Shown here: positions 33,143 to 43,947 of the stretch, piece after piece
How the letters are laid out: every line of letters begins with the position of its first letter
Position numbering within the stretch: position 1 is the stretch's first letter
Assembly: GCA_016271365.2 (NCBI GenBank)
Contig: CM057456.1
Span: forward strand, 886,844,001 to 886,908,000
DNA length: 64,000 nucleotides
From: Neoceratodus forsteri
Lineage: Eukaryota > Chordata > Ceratodontiformes > Ceratodontidae
Reading direction: 5' to 3'
Notes under the pieces: model-generated
What the model was told of the DNA's origin: nothing
Database searches by the model: none
What the model saw: only the letters and a program-made list of their open reading frames with translations
Position numbers and translations under genes: made by a program

Positions 33143-35951
33143 TGACGTGGACAGCCAGTTCTGAGTGCTGTAGTATCATTTTTTGTAATATAAAAATGGG
33201 TTATGGACTGTCTGTCATGAGAGATGCTGAGAAATTTGGTGCTCTTGGAGTGCCCTCACTCACCCGCCCCCCCAGTCTCAGCTGAAAGATGAAAGCCATG
33301 AAAAAATGCTGAAACAGCATGTGAGATCACACACACACACAGGTTTTAGATACAAGGTGTTACCTGGAAGGCCTGAAGCTAATTATAGGCTGGAAGAGGC
33401 TTGAGATGAGCATATCCATTTTATGACATTTTAAGAGGAGGAAACCAGGTTTAGTAAACTTCTGCGAAATCATACATGCTGATGTCTGTGTGAGAAGGGA
33501 AACTGATCAATAGATCAAAGAACATGTCATTTGAAGAACATGAGTCATGCTGAGGTTGCAGAATTTAATACTTGGAAAAGATATCCTGGGCTGGATATTC
33601 AAACTGCGCTATTTTGAGGCGTAAGCCCTTGCGCTGCACAAAATAGTTGTGCAGGGGTGTGTCCAGAGCAATATTCAAAGGAGTTGTGCCCTTGAGCAAC
33701 TCCTTTGAATATCACCCCCTGGCCACAGCCACTGTGCATGGTGTAGTGGAACTTGCGCCACCGCAAGTTGTCAGAGTGGAGCATTCAACTTGCGGTGGCA
33801 CAAGTACCATTGCGCCATGCTCAAAATCCCCATGTTCAAAAGGTGACATGCAAATGGGGCCATAATTCATGCAAGACACAGGGGGGGGCCATTTGCATCT
33901 GATTATGGCCCCATTTGCATGCCATTAGCATGCAGGTGCGCTGATCCCTGAGGACTTGCGCCTGGCACCCTGCCAGGCAACCGTCGGGGACCGACGCCCC
34001 CTGCAGCCCGATCTTGGGTGAAACAGTGTACAATCCCCACCACCACCCCCCACTGGCCTGATCACGGGCATAGGTTAATCCCCCACCAGCCCCATCGTGG
34101 CAGCAATGTCCCCGAGCGTATCCCTGGTGGTTCAGTGGACGAAAAGCCCGATCCACGAGCAGTACTTGTTTAAGAACCCCCATCCGCATTCATCCCTGGT
34201 GGTCCAGTGGACCAAAAAGCGCGATCGTGGGCAGTAGTTGTATAATAACCCCCTCCTGCAGAATTCATCCCTGGTGGTCCAGTGGCACATCGATGCGTGG
34301 GATGTATATGTTGAACAAACCCCGAACATAGCCCTGGTGGCTGTGTCCCCCCACCCACCCACCCATGAAGCCCACCACCCGCTCCCCGGCGGCGGTGGGT
34401 GGCAGCATCCACCGCCTGCGCCCGCCCGACTGACTGCCGGTAGGGCTAAGCGCCGTTATTGCAGAGCAAGAGCCAATGCCGCCGCCGGGGAGCGGGTGGT
34501 GGGGTTCATGGGTGGGAGGGTGGGGGACACTAGCCACCAGGGCTGTGTTCGGGGTTTGTTCATCATATACGCCCCATGATCGATGTGCCACTGGACCACC
34601 AGGGATGAATGCGGAGGCGGGGTTCTTAAAACAACTATTGCCTGGGCGATCGTGGCTTCTTCGGTCCACTGACCACCAGGGATGAATGCGGAGGAAGGGG
34701 GTTTTAAACAACTACTGCCCGCGATCAGGCTTTCGCGTCCACTGGACCACCAAGGATACGCTCTGGGAGCTACATTGCTGCCCGCGATCGGGCTGGTGGG
34801 AGGGAATTACACTATGCCTGCGATCGGGCCAGTGGGGGGTGGTGGTGGGGATTTACAGTCGGCTGCCCGTGATCGGGTTGCGGGGGGCACAGGGATTGAG
34901 TTGGGGGCCAGCCACAGGTGGCAGCTGCTGTGTTGCGCCCTGCAATGCAGCAGCTCAGCTGTGGGTGGCCCTTAACTCAAGCCTTTTTTTGGCTCAAAGT
35001 TGTGCAGGCGCAGGTTGGGGGTTGTGCCTGCACAAGTCTGCACAGCCCTGCTGAATATCAGGCTGTGCAGTTTATGCATGGTTCCTCCTCCTCCAGTTCA
35101 GCATGCATTCATTTGCATTGCGCTGTTGCTCAGCATGTTTTCTGTGGCGCAACTGCCTCCTGCTGAATATGGCAGAATGGAGCAAGTTCGGACTTGCGCA
35201 GGTGCAACCCTTTTGAATATCTGGGCCCCTGTGTTTATATAGATATATATTTTTTATATATATTCAGACAGGGAGGAGCTAGGTGACCTCATGCAAAGTA
35301 GGCGAGGAAAACCAGCTTTTAAACATTATTCTATTTTCCTTCAGAGACACTGCTATCTAGACTCTGACAAAGAAACATTTGTGAGCACTTTAAGTAGGTA
35401 TTTAGAGAGAGAGACAAATCTAAGTACTGTAGTAAGAATTACACTGTTAAAACCTGTTTTGTTTAAGAGATTTTTATGTCTTGTGATATAATAGTTCTGT
35501 ATTTTATGTTTTACATATTATTATCTATTTTAGTAAAACTCTTTTTAGAGCTTACTTGGTCTGTCTTTGATTGCTTTCCTTTACAAGTAGAGTATATATG
35601 GTTACAGCAGACACTGGGCATAAGCTTGAATGGTGATACCAAACTGGAAAAAGGTAAGAATAATCTGAGGTCTTTATTAAAGTTTAAGGGTTCATTTTTG
35701 TACACCTGGTTAGGTGCCCATAGGCAAAGATATTTGGCCCCCCAAAGATAGATATATCTGAGCCTGTGCATTGGGTATGCTAGCAAGAGGTTCACAGTTT
35801 GAATCCCTCCAAGACTTGAGACCAAAGGTTGATTCGAACCCACAAAAACAGACAAGAGGGTTACCTTGTTCTGTTAAACTGTTCACAAGACTGTGCTCAG
35901 AGGTTGGCACTTTGGAAGTAGAGGGCTGACCTGCTGAATGGGTTTGTGACA
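33143..35951 (+). repeat. 5' LTR of the Gmr1-type element, with 1.64-kb insertion
   Basis: 33143-33588 and 35229-35435 match the 3' LTR (40913-41563) at roughly 90 percent or better by eye. The hairpin at 33589-35228 lies between. I extend the LTR to 35951 because the CA end there (TTTGTGACA) sits three bases before a good primer site. No matching 500 bp remains at the 3' LTR. If LTR homology alone is used, the end is 35435. Confidence 0.75.
33589..35228. mobile_element. Harbinger-like hairpin DNA transposon, 1.64 kb, inside the LTR
   Basis: The undisturbed 3' LTR gives the empty site, ATCCTGTGTTT. Here CTG occurs on both sides (33586-33588 and 35229-35231). CTG fits the CWG 3-bp targets of vertebrate Harbinger elements. 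The ends are GGCTGGATATTCAAA and, inverted, GGGCCCAGATATTCAAAA. Most of the left half (to about 34390) is inverted in the right half, with a centre near 34435 (GGCGGCGGTGGGTGG against CCGCCGCCGGGGAGC). Inside are repeated units with CCACTGGACCACCAGGGATG and CCCGCGATCGGGC. No transposase is present, and open frames up to 148 codons are artefacts of the G/C-rich palindrome. A related fragment is at 61480-62131. Confidence 0.86.
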
Positions 35952-35954
35952 GAT

Positions 35955-35973
35955 TGGTTGGCAGCGGTGGCAT
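35955..35973 (+). other. Primer binding site of the Gmr1-type element, tRNA-Leu-like
   Basis: TGGTTGGCAGCGGTGGCAT matches the complement of a vertebrate tRNA-Leu(AAG/UAG) 3' end (TGGTGGCAGCGGTGGGAT) with one extra T and one mismatch. It lies three bases after the proposed LTR end. The other Gypsy element in this window appears to use the same tRNA class. Confidence 0.7.
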
Positions 35974-36165
35974 AAATTTTGGTATTACAAGCTTGTATTT
36001 TTCAGCATGTCAGCTTGAGACCATTAGCTCACTTGCAAAGGAAGAAAAAGGCAGAGTTTAATTTTAAAAAGGAAACAGAACTCTATCACTTGGCATACAG
36101 TCAAGTTCCTACCCATTTTTTTTTTCTTAAAGTACAAGTCAGAGTAGCAGTAGTCAGGGAAGAAG

Positions 36166-37731
36166 ATGGCTTACGACTGCAGCAGGCACACTGTAGATTA
36201 CTTAAAGCAGTTGTGCAGGGACAGAGGAGTCCCGTTCAAGGTGACAGACAAAAAGCAGAACCTCATAGATGCCTTGATGGTAGCAGATACCCAGAGCAGC
36301 GAGTCACGGACCATGACTGAAAAGGACCAAACCTCAAGTGTGGCAGGGCTAGCATCCAGTGCAGTGTCCAGATCCAATGAGGAGGGCAACAGGTCCACTG
36401 TCAGTGAAGGGCCACAGCAGCAGGGGAAAGTCACCAGTATCCTGTATCCAGAGGTACTCAGGCTGCAAATTGAGTTGCGCAGGATGGAGCTGGAGTTCCA
36501 GGAGAAGAGAGATCGGGAACAACGAGAGGCATAGCGAAAACAGAGAGACACAGACCATGAGGAACATGAGTGCCAGCCAGCTGTGGAGGAGAAGAGGGAG
36601 CAAAAATGCCGAAATGCAGACCGTGAGGAGCAGGAGTGCCAGAGGCAACATGAACTGGAGAAAATATGACTCTGACAAGCAGCACCAGAACAGGTAAGTG
36701 GCTTGGGTTTAACTGGGACTGCAGGACTGGGTTACAAATTGAATTCCAAATTAATAGCCAAATTTAAAGAGAGGGAGGATGTGGATGCCTTTTTAAATTC
36801 TTTTGAAAAACTTTGTATTCAGGCTAAACTTCCTAGAGAGTCCTGGAGCTTCCAGCTATCCCTGCTACTTACCGGGAAAGCTCGGGATGCATTGGGTCAA
36901 ATGGACAATGAGGACAGTAATAATTGCAGCAAACTAAAAGCTGCACTGTTAAAAAAGTTTGACTTAACTGCTGAATCATACAGAGCTAAATTCCGTAAGC
37001 TCAGGAGAAGCCCTGATGTGAGCTATGAGGAGCTAGCCACGAAACATCAGTTTTTAAAATATTGGTGGGAAGGAATTGAGGCAAACTCTGTTGATAAAAT
37101 TAAAAATGTGATTTTATTAGAACAGTTTTATTGGGCATGCCCAGCAGAGCTAAAAACCCGGCTAGAGGACCGAGATCCCAAAACAGTACAAGAGGCTGCT
37201 GAACTCTTGGACCATTATGCCAAGAGCAGACCTGCTCTGAGAGCGAATGGGGTGGGCATGGCAGCGCAGAAAGGGAAAAGCGCATCTTCTGGGCAGCTAA
37301 AACCCTCACTGCCTCCACCAAAACCAGTTAGCCTCAGGTTTCAGAGAAAAGATTTTTTTGAAAAGAGAAGTGAATGTTGGTTATGTAAAGAAATTGGGCA
37401 TATTGCCAGACAGTGTTCCAAAAAGGCGAGCAATAATATTCACGGTGGTGCTAGAAAAGAAGTGGGTTATTTGTGTGTCCATGGAAGCATGCCAGTGAAC
37501 ATGAGGGAACACATGCACCCAGTCATGGTCAATGGTGTACAGATACAGGGGTTAAGGGACACAGGGGCATCTGTAACCTTGGTAAAGGGGGATCTGGTAC
37601 AGCCTGGTCAGCTTATACCCGATAAATACATGACTGTACAGGACTTCACTGGTGAGGCGAAAACATTGCCCCTCGCTAGTGTTCTCCTAGACTGGGGTGA
37701 AATGGGGGAACTGTGCAACTGGTGGCTGTAG
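36166..37731 (+). pseudogene. gag: Gmr1-type Gag with SAP-like, SCAN-like and zinc-knuckle parts, plus protease start
   Basis: The first frame (36166-36534) opens with a possible SAP-like helix pair (TVDYLKQLCRDRGVPFKV... LIDALMVAD) and a Gln/Arg/Glu-rich coil. Stops at 36532 and about 36667 interrupt it. The 342-codon frame 36703-37731 has capsid sequence FLNSFEKLCIQAKLPRESW, then a SCAN-like segment (about 36990-37230) with LLEQFYWACPAELKTRL and TVQEAAELLDHY. The zinc knuckle is CWLCKEIGHIARQC (37375-37416, exact CCHC spacing). An intact protease triplet DTGAS lies at 37558-37572. SCAN domains mediate dimerisation in vertebrate zinc-finger proteins and come from this Gag type. The frame shifts near 37715, where the protease end VILGNNL is in another frame. 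Confidence 0.86.
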
Positions 37732-39330
37732 CCAAAACTTTAGCAGTGGATGTGATCCTGGGCAACAATCTCAAACAAGGGATGGTATGTGCAGTTACCC
37801 GTAGCCAAGCGGCAAGGGAAAATTGTTGTTCCCTGAACTCCACAGAAGCCATTGTGGAAACCACTGAGAGGCTGGTTCCCCAGCCTGTGTCTCCAGATGG
37901 GGAGACTAATGAAAAGGGGGTAGAAATTTCCCCAATAGCAAGTAACCACACAGCTACAGAGGGTTACTCTGAAGAGGAAGGGGTGACCCATTGTCAGAGG
38001 GTTGGGATTGACAGTGATCCTGAGTGCCCTGACGCTAGTGCTAGGGACCCTAGTTTAGTGACTGAAGGGGACCTGTCCCGTATCTTGGGAATGTGTGAGG
38101 GGTTCACAGCTGCTCAGAGAAGTGACCCTAGTTTGGAGAAGCTGAGGGCTTGGGCAGACTCGGACGGCACACAGAGAGGTGATGGCAGACATAAGGTTTA
38201 TTGGGAAAATGGACTTATGTATACTCAGGCAGTACAGAGAGAGGGAGGGATGCTAGGCAGGCAGCTTTTCATTCCCCAGGGGTATCGTGAGCAGTTGCTC
38301 AAGATTGCACATGATATTCTCTTGTCTGGTCATCTGGGAATTGTGTGCACAATGCAGCGGTTGGCCCAGAATTTCTACTAGCCTAACTTCACCCAGCAGG
38401 TGAAGGAGTATTGCAGGTCTTGTCACAGGTGCCAAGAAATAGGGAAGGTGGGCAAGAAAACCCAAGCCACCCTGATTCCATTGCCCATAGTAGAGGAGCC
38501 ATTCCAGTGGGTGGGAATGGATATTGTGGGGCCTTTAAATATCCCCAGCTCCTCAGGGAAGAGATTCATCCTGACTGTGGTGGATTATGCCATCCAGTAC
38601 CCAGAGGCAGTTGCCCTATCATCACTGAGGACAGACAAAGTGGCAGATGCCTTACTTGGGATTTTCTCCCTTGTTGGATTTCCGCAGGAGGTAACCACCG
38701 ATTGAGGGGGTTCCTTCATGTCAGACCTGATGAAATGTTTCTGGGAGAAGTGTGGGGTGGTGCAGAGATGCACGACTCCATATCACCCACAAGCCAATGG
38801 GCTTGTGGAAAGATCCAATGGTACCCTAAAGTCAATGCTCCGGGCATTTGCTGATCAGCATGGGAGGGACTGGGAGAAATACCTTCCCCAGCTATTATTT
38901 GCATACAGGGAGGTATCCCAAGAGTTGACAGGATTTTCCCCCTTCGAGCTCTTATATGGATGCCGGGTATGTGGGCCCCTAGACTTGATCTGGGAGGACT
39001 GGAAAGGCAAGAATGCCACCCAAGGAACTCCCATTGTGGATTACGTCCTTAGGTTTAGAGAAAGGCTGAAGGAGCTTATGGGGACAGCCCAGAGCAACCT
39101 ATCAGCTGCCCAACAGAAACAAAAAGTGTGATATGACCTCAGAGCCAGAGCTTGCTTGTACATGGTGGGTCAGGAAGTCATGTTCCTTATTCTGATCTGG
39201 AAAGACAAGCTGCAGGCTGAGTGGGCAGGACTGTACAAAGTGGTTAGGAAGGCAAATGACATGAACTACATTGTGGAGTTACCTGACAGAAGACAGACAT
39301 AAAGGATGTACCATGTCAACATGATGAAGC
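37713..39330 (+). pseudogene. pol: Gmr1-type integrase, placed before RT (pseudogene)
   Basis: After the protease end (ILGNNL, about 37755) comes an acidic spacer. The zinc-binding part follows (HDILLSGHLG... EYCRSCHRC, about 38310-38440). The catalytic core has D in GMDIVGPL (about 38515), D in EVTTD (about 38700) and E in NGLVERSNGTLKSML (about 38800). TGFSPFELLYG lies near 38930. A GPY/F-like end (WAGLYKVVRKA... RMYHVNMMKPY) is at about 39220-39330. Stops occur at about 38381, just after the second D (38703), 39129 and 39300, so it is inactive. Because RT follows downstream, this placement defines the element type. Confidence 0.9.
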
Positions 39331-39346
39331 CATATGCAAGGCTAAC

Positions 39347-40899
39347 ATGGTGTTTGCAGTGTGTAGTCATGGGAAGGGGACAGACGAAGGAGACCCCCTT
39401 CTGGATTTGCTGGAGGAAAGTAAGCGGGAGTCCTCTGTGGAGGCAGTAAAATTGTCTCCCCAGCTGGCCCCAGACCAGATCCAGAAAGTAATGGAGGTTT
39501 TAGCAGACTTTGCCCCGTTGTTTAACACCAAGCCTGACTAACCCCCTTAGTGACTCACGATGTGGAGACAGGGACATAGACGCCCATACGGTGGACAGCA
39601 TATCGGGTATCAGAGGCTGTCCAAAAGGACATTAGGAGGGATGTGGAGGAGATGCTGGATTTAGGGGTAATCCAGAGATCCCACAGTCACTGGTCCTCAC
39701 CTGTAGTCCTTGTGCCTAAGCCATATGGCTCTACTCGTTTCTGTGTGGACTATCGTGGACTGAATGCAGTCATGAAGTCAAACGCCCACCCGATGCCCTG
39801 GACAGATGAACTCCTGGACAAGTTGGGGGGCGACTTACCTTACGACCATTGACCTGACCAAGGGGTATTGGCAGGTAGAGTTGACAGACTGAGCTAGGGA
39901 GAGGTCAGCCTTCATCACTCTGATAGGCTTATTTGAGTTTAAAGTAATGCCTTTCAGAATGAAGAACACCCCGGCCACTTTCCAAAGGTTGGTGAACCCA
40001 GTGTTAAATGGTGCTGAGGAGTACACCGTGGTGTACCTGGATGACATTGCCATCTTTAGTACCAGCTGGGAAGAACACCTATCCCACCTTAGGGAAGTGC
40101 TGGGCAGGATACAGAGGGCCGGGCTCACTGTCAAAGCCGAGAAGTGCCAGGTGGCCATGGGAGAAGTGGCATACCTCGGGCATGTGGTAGGCCGGGGACA
40201 GCTCCATCCTAACCAAATAAAGATAAGGTGATCCAGGCGTGGCCCAGACCAGAAACACAGAAGCAGGTCAGGAGTTTTCTGGGGACAGCAGGGTACTACA
40301 GAAAATTTGTACCCAATTACAGTGCCCTGGCTGCTCCCCTATCTGACCTGACAAAGAAAAGGATGCCAAAGAAAATTACCTGGGGCCCAGCCTGTGAGGA
40401 AGCCTTTACCAGATTAAAGGAGGCACTGTGCAGTGCTCCTGTTTTGACAAGTCCTGACTATAGCAAAACTTTTATAGTTCAGACTGACACCTCAGACGTG
40501 GGTATTGGGGCAGTACTGAGTCAGACATCCAGCCAAGGGACAGATCACCCAGTAGTGTACCTAAGTAGGAGGTTACTTCCCAGGGAGCAAGCATACTCCA
40601 CGGTGGAAAAGGAGTGTCTTGCCATAGTGTGGGCCCTAAAGAAAGTAAAGCCATACTTTTATGGGCAGCATTTTGTGGTACAGACTGACCACAACCCCCT
40701 AGTTTGGCTTACGCAGATGGGGAAAAACAATGGTAGATTGCTAAGGTGGAGTCTTGCTTTGCAAGGGTATGATATGACAATCATACATAGGGCTGGAGCA
40801 AAAAAACAGACTCAGATGGGCTGTCTATGGTCTTTGAGGAGTGAACTGATTTGGGAAGCTCATCCCATGCAGGGGATAGAGCCCCCAAATTCAGTCTAG
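39347..40899 (+). pseudogene. pol: Gmr1-type reverse transcriptase and RNase H (pseudogene)
   Basis: A linker (VLADFAPLFNTKPD) leads into RT, with LGVIQRSHSHWSSPVVLVPK and RFCVDYRGLNAV (39643-39800), TIDLTKGYWQVEL (about 39843) and FRMKNTPATFQRLV. The catalytic VYLDDIAIFS follows (YLDD at 40034-40045), then YLGHVVGRGQL. The 223-codon frame 40228-40899 covers VRSFLGTAGYYRKFVPNYS and RNase H (VQTDTSDVGIGAVLSQ, VEKECLAIVWALKK, VQTDHNPLVWL). Its end (KKQTQMGCLWSL) is degraded. RT and RH catalytic residues look kept, but stops at 39541 and shifts near 39835 and 40228 break the gene. It is followed directly by the purine tract and 3' LTR, with no integrase after it. Confidence 0.92.
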
Positions 40900-40912
40900 G
40901 TGGGGAGGATTG
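40899..40912 (+). other. Polypurine tract of the Gmr1-type element
   Basis: AGGTGGGGAGGATTG precedes the LTR start TGATGTGGACAGCC. It fits the plus-strand primer by position and purine content. Confidence 0.72.
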
Positions 40913-41563
40913 TGATGTGGACAGCCAGTTCTAAGTGCTGTAGTATCATTTTTTGTAATATAAAAATGGGTTATGGACTGTCTGTCATGAGAGATAATGA
41001 GAAATCTGGTGCTCTTGGAGTGACCTCTCTCACTTCCCACCCCAGGTCTCAGCTGAAAGATGAAAGCCATGAGAAAATGCTGAAACAGCATGTGAGATCA
41101 CACACACACACACAGGTTTTAGATATAAGGTGTTACCTGGAAGGCCTGAAGCTAATTGCAGGCTGGAAAAGGCTTGAGTTGAGCATATCCATTTTAGGAC
41201 GTTTCAAGAGGAGGAAACCAGGTATAGTAAACTGGTGCAAAATCATAAATGCTGATGTCTGTGTGAGAGGGGAAACTGATCAACAGATCAAAGAAAATGT
41301 CATTTGAAGAACATGAGTCATGCCGAGGTTGCAGAATTTAATACTTGGAAAAGACATCCTGTGTTTATACAGATATATATTTTTTTATATATTCTGACAG
41401 GGAGGAGCTAGGTGACCTCAAGCAAAGTAGGTGGGGGAAAACCAGCTTTTAAACATTATTCTGTTTTTCTTCAGAGACACTTCTAGCTAGACTCTGACAA
41501 AGAAACATCTGTGAGCACTTTAAGCAGGTATTTAGAGAGAGACAAAAATAAGTACTGTAGTAA
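40913..41563 (+). repeat. 3' LTR of the Gmr1-type element (probably truncated)
   Basis: It aligns with 33143-33588 plus 35229-35435, including the (CA)n-like ACACACACACAC run and the GGGAGGAGCTAGGTGACCTC block. Similarity stops after GTACTGTAGTAA. If the 5' LTR really runs to 35951, about 500 bp are missing here. No target duplication could be found, which fits loss of the true right end. Confidence 0.86.
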
Positions 41564-41683
41564 TTTTAGATTAATTTCAAATGTTAGCTGATAGCCTGAG
41601 TAGACTGTGCTAGATAACTGTTTGAGTCTCTGCTTCATGCTTTTGTTTTCACTTAAGTTTAATACAAATGTTAGCTGGTAGAC

Positions 41684-43075
41684 TTAAATAGGGACTCTGG
41701 CCAAAAGTGCTACATTGCAGAATTAGAATGAGCATACCCCCAATAAATCTCTTACCAAACATTAGGTTTCTGTGTTTCTTCATTTTAAAGTTATGGGCTA
41801 TTTTGTAACCCTGATGTCACTATCTGTTCAAAAAAACCAGTTTCAGTGAAGAGTTGCTGATGATGTAATCTCCTGAACTCACAGTCTAGCCCTCCCTGCC
41901 AGCAAGCTTATAGGACCTGTTTCTCCAAAGTTGAAAGATCATTCTGCAATGGTTTCACAAGTAAAACAGGCAGCACCATTCTAAAAACAGTGCTATAGAA
42001 TCTATGTGTTTCAGGTTTTGCAACAAAGTTGACAAATTTGTATTTTAATGCCTTTTTGGTGTGGTTCATTTCTCCGGAGTTGCAGAATGCTGAGTCAGCA
42101 TGCCTCCAGGCTGCTGATACCATGTGAAGTGCTACTCTGCAGTGCCTGTTTGGAAGTTGTATTACTACAAGTGTTGCAATGTTGGTAACTGCATTGCTGT
42201 TTGTCAGTGTCTGCTCTACAATAAGTTTTAATAGGGGCCTTATATGTGTTCATTCCTACTGGGGGTGGATGTGTTAACCCTAGTAAAACAATCACTGTAA
42301 TGTGGAGTACAACACAGATGCGCCTGAATATAGCTCAGGTAACAGCCCGTCAATGAGAAAACAGAAAATGAGCTCTGCCCAACTGAGTATCCCATTCATT
42401 CATACTTTGATGATGAATAAAATATTGATTGATTGATTGAGTGAGTGCGTGATTAAGCATTGAGCTAGCTACTGCATAGAACCTCTTATTAAAGTTTTCT
42501 AAACAGCACTACCTCTCCGACCCCCATTTACAGGATGATAGAATAATTGATTTAAAGTGCTTTCCTGAGAAATCACCTCAACTGAATGATAGGTGTGAAT
42601 GATCACAGCCTTCCACCACATCAAAGATATCCAATCTGCAAATCTCACATTAGTGTGCTGTGACTTACATTGCATCCAGCAACCCAGGAGAAAAGGACTA
42701 CAACAAAAAAAGCACCAAAAACAAAAATTTAGATTTGTCAACTTTGTTACAAAACCTGAATTACACATAGGGTTTAAAGCAATGTTTATTGAATGGTGCT
42801 GCCTGTTTTACTGGAGACCACCATTTGCACATAGGTCCTGTAAGCTTGCTGACAAGCAGGGCTATATTGAGTTCAGGAGATGACATCATCAGCATCTCTT
42901 CACTGAAACTGGCTTGTTTGAACGGGCAGAGAATTTAGGGTTGTAAAATGATTTGTAACTTTTAAACAAAGTAACTTAGGAATCTCACTTTTGGCATGAG
43001 AATGATTGGGGCTATGTTGATCCATATTCTGAATTTATTGCTGCCAGTAATTTGTGACCATAGTCCCACTTTTAA
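41684..43075. mobile_element. TTAA-flanked inverted-repeat DNA element, 1.39 kb
   Basis: Left arm (41684 to about 42070) and right arm (about 42700-43075) are inverted copies. TTTCAGTGAAGAGTTGCTGA near 41839 pairs with CAGCATCTCTTCACTGAAA near 42890. Both ends lie at TTAA and continue AATAGGGACTCTGG or AAAGTGGGACTATGG. TTAA targets suggest Kolobok or piggyBac-type elements. There is no transposase frame. The unpaired middle (about 42110-42480) is probably an insertion that includes a LINE-like tail. Confidence 0.8.
42330..42446 (+). repeat. Possible LINE 3' end with (GATT)n tail
   Basis: TTTGATGATGAATAAAATATTGATTGATTGATTGAG resembles the short tetranucleotide tails of L2/CR1-group LINEs. The evidence is the tail only, with no coding part nearby. 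Confidence 0.4.
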
Positions 43076-43947
43076 TAGCATATTGTAGAAAACTGTTTGA
43101 CTACTGCCACAAGCTTTTAATTTCTCTACCTCTTAATTTCTCTGTCTCTGACCCCCCCTCCCCACTAGACCTATGTACTCTCAGCCTCTTGTTTCCTTTG
43201 GACACCACTAGCGCCAAAAGCTCAATCTGCCCCCCACTGCTAATTTCTCCTTTGCCATCCTGCTACTCCTCCTTTTGGCACCCACTCTCCCTCCCTTTTA
43301 TCTCTTGTGCTCCCCCCTCACCCAATTTAGGTGGCCTCTGTACTGGAATCTTTATGTGTGCTTACAGCCGTGCCTTACTTTCTTTCTAGCTCGAGTCCTG
43401 AGGGGCCTCCTCTGCTGAGATTGTGGCTCTGGCACTGCTCTTGGCCAGCCACATCCTCCTCACCAATCTGCCTGTGCACCAGCTGCTGCTCAGGTATGCT
43501 TTGCCAGCACTGGGACCACTCAGCTTGTAATTTGACTGGTCCTTCTATGGCTGTTTCTAGTCCTCCTTTGGCTGCTACAGACCCCCTTCTGCTTCTCTGT
43601 TGGACTCAGCTCTACCCTGTATTTCTAGTGCTTGGTGCTCCTACCGACTCTGTTTTCTGTATCTACAGTCTCAGGCACTCCTGTATAACTGAAATTGCAG
43701 CGCAAAGCACTCCTGTAACCTTCTGCTTTTTTTTGTGTGTCCATTTTCCCAATAGCAAGTTATACTGTACTGCCACTAGAGGGACATAATCTTTATCTAA
43801 AGTGATCCCTGCCTGTTGTTCATTTAGATGCCTTCCTAAATTACAGCTCCCTCTACATCTGACCAGCCCCCTCCTCCGTGCTCCCTGCTTACAAATTCTT
43901 CCTGTTCCTCAATCAATTATTCACAAATTTCTCTGCCTTTATGAACA

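Larger units (their letters stand above)
33143..41563 (+). mobile_element. Gmr1-type Ty3/Gypsy retrotransposon (integrase before RT), plus strand
   Basis: Long terminal repeats at 33143 and 40913 flank plus-strand gag, protease, integrase, RT and RNase H, in that order. All standard Gypsy elements have integrase last. The Gmr1 group of deuterostome Gypsy elements is the known exception, with a copia-like order. The Gag capsid part resembles the SCAN domain, which is known to derive from Gmr1-like Gag. A tRNA-Leu-like primer site and a purine tract are present. The 5' LTR is split by a 1.64-kb hairpin. At least seven stops or frameshifts show that the copy is dead. The element interrupts or abuts the CR1-type LINE at 33142. 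Confidence 0.9.

Noticed and set aside
34265..34711. 148-codon frame and overlapping frames at 34238-35054
   Set aside because: Same reason: they lie within the palindromic Harbinger-like element.
37700..37760. Programmed frameshift between Gag-protease and integrase
   Set aside because: The shift falls within the protease itself, and the element has many other stops and shifts, so decay is the simpler explanation.
43390..43800. ORF1 of the LINE at 43080-47893
   Set aside because: A 152-codon frame at 43331-43789 lies in the right place but has no coiled coil, RRM, PHD or esterase motif. It is left as leader sequence.
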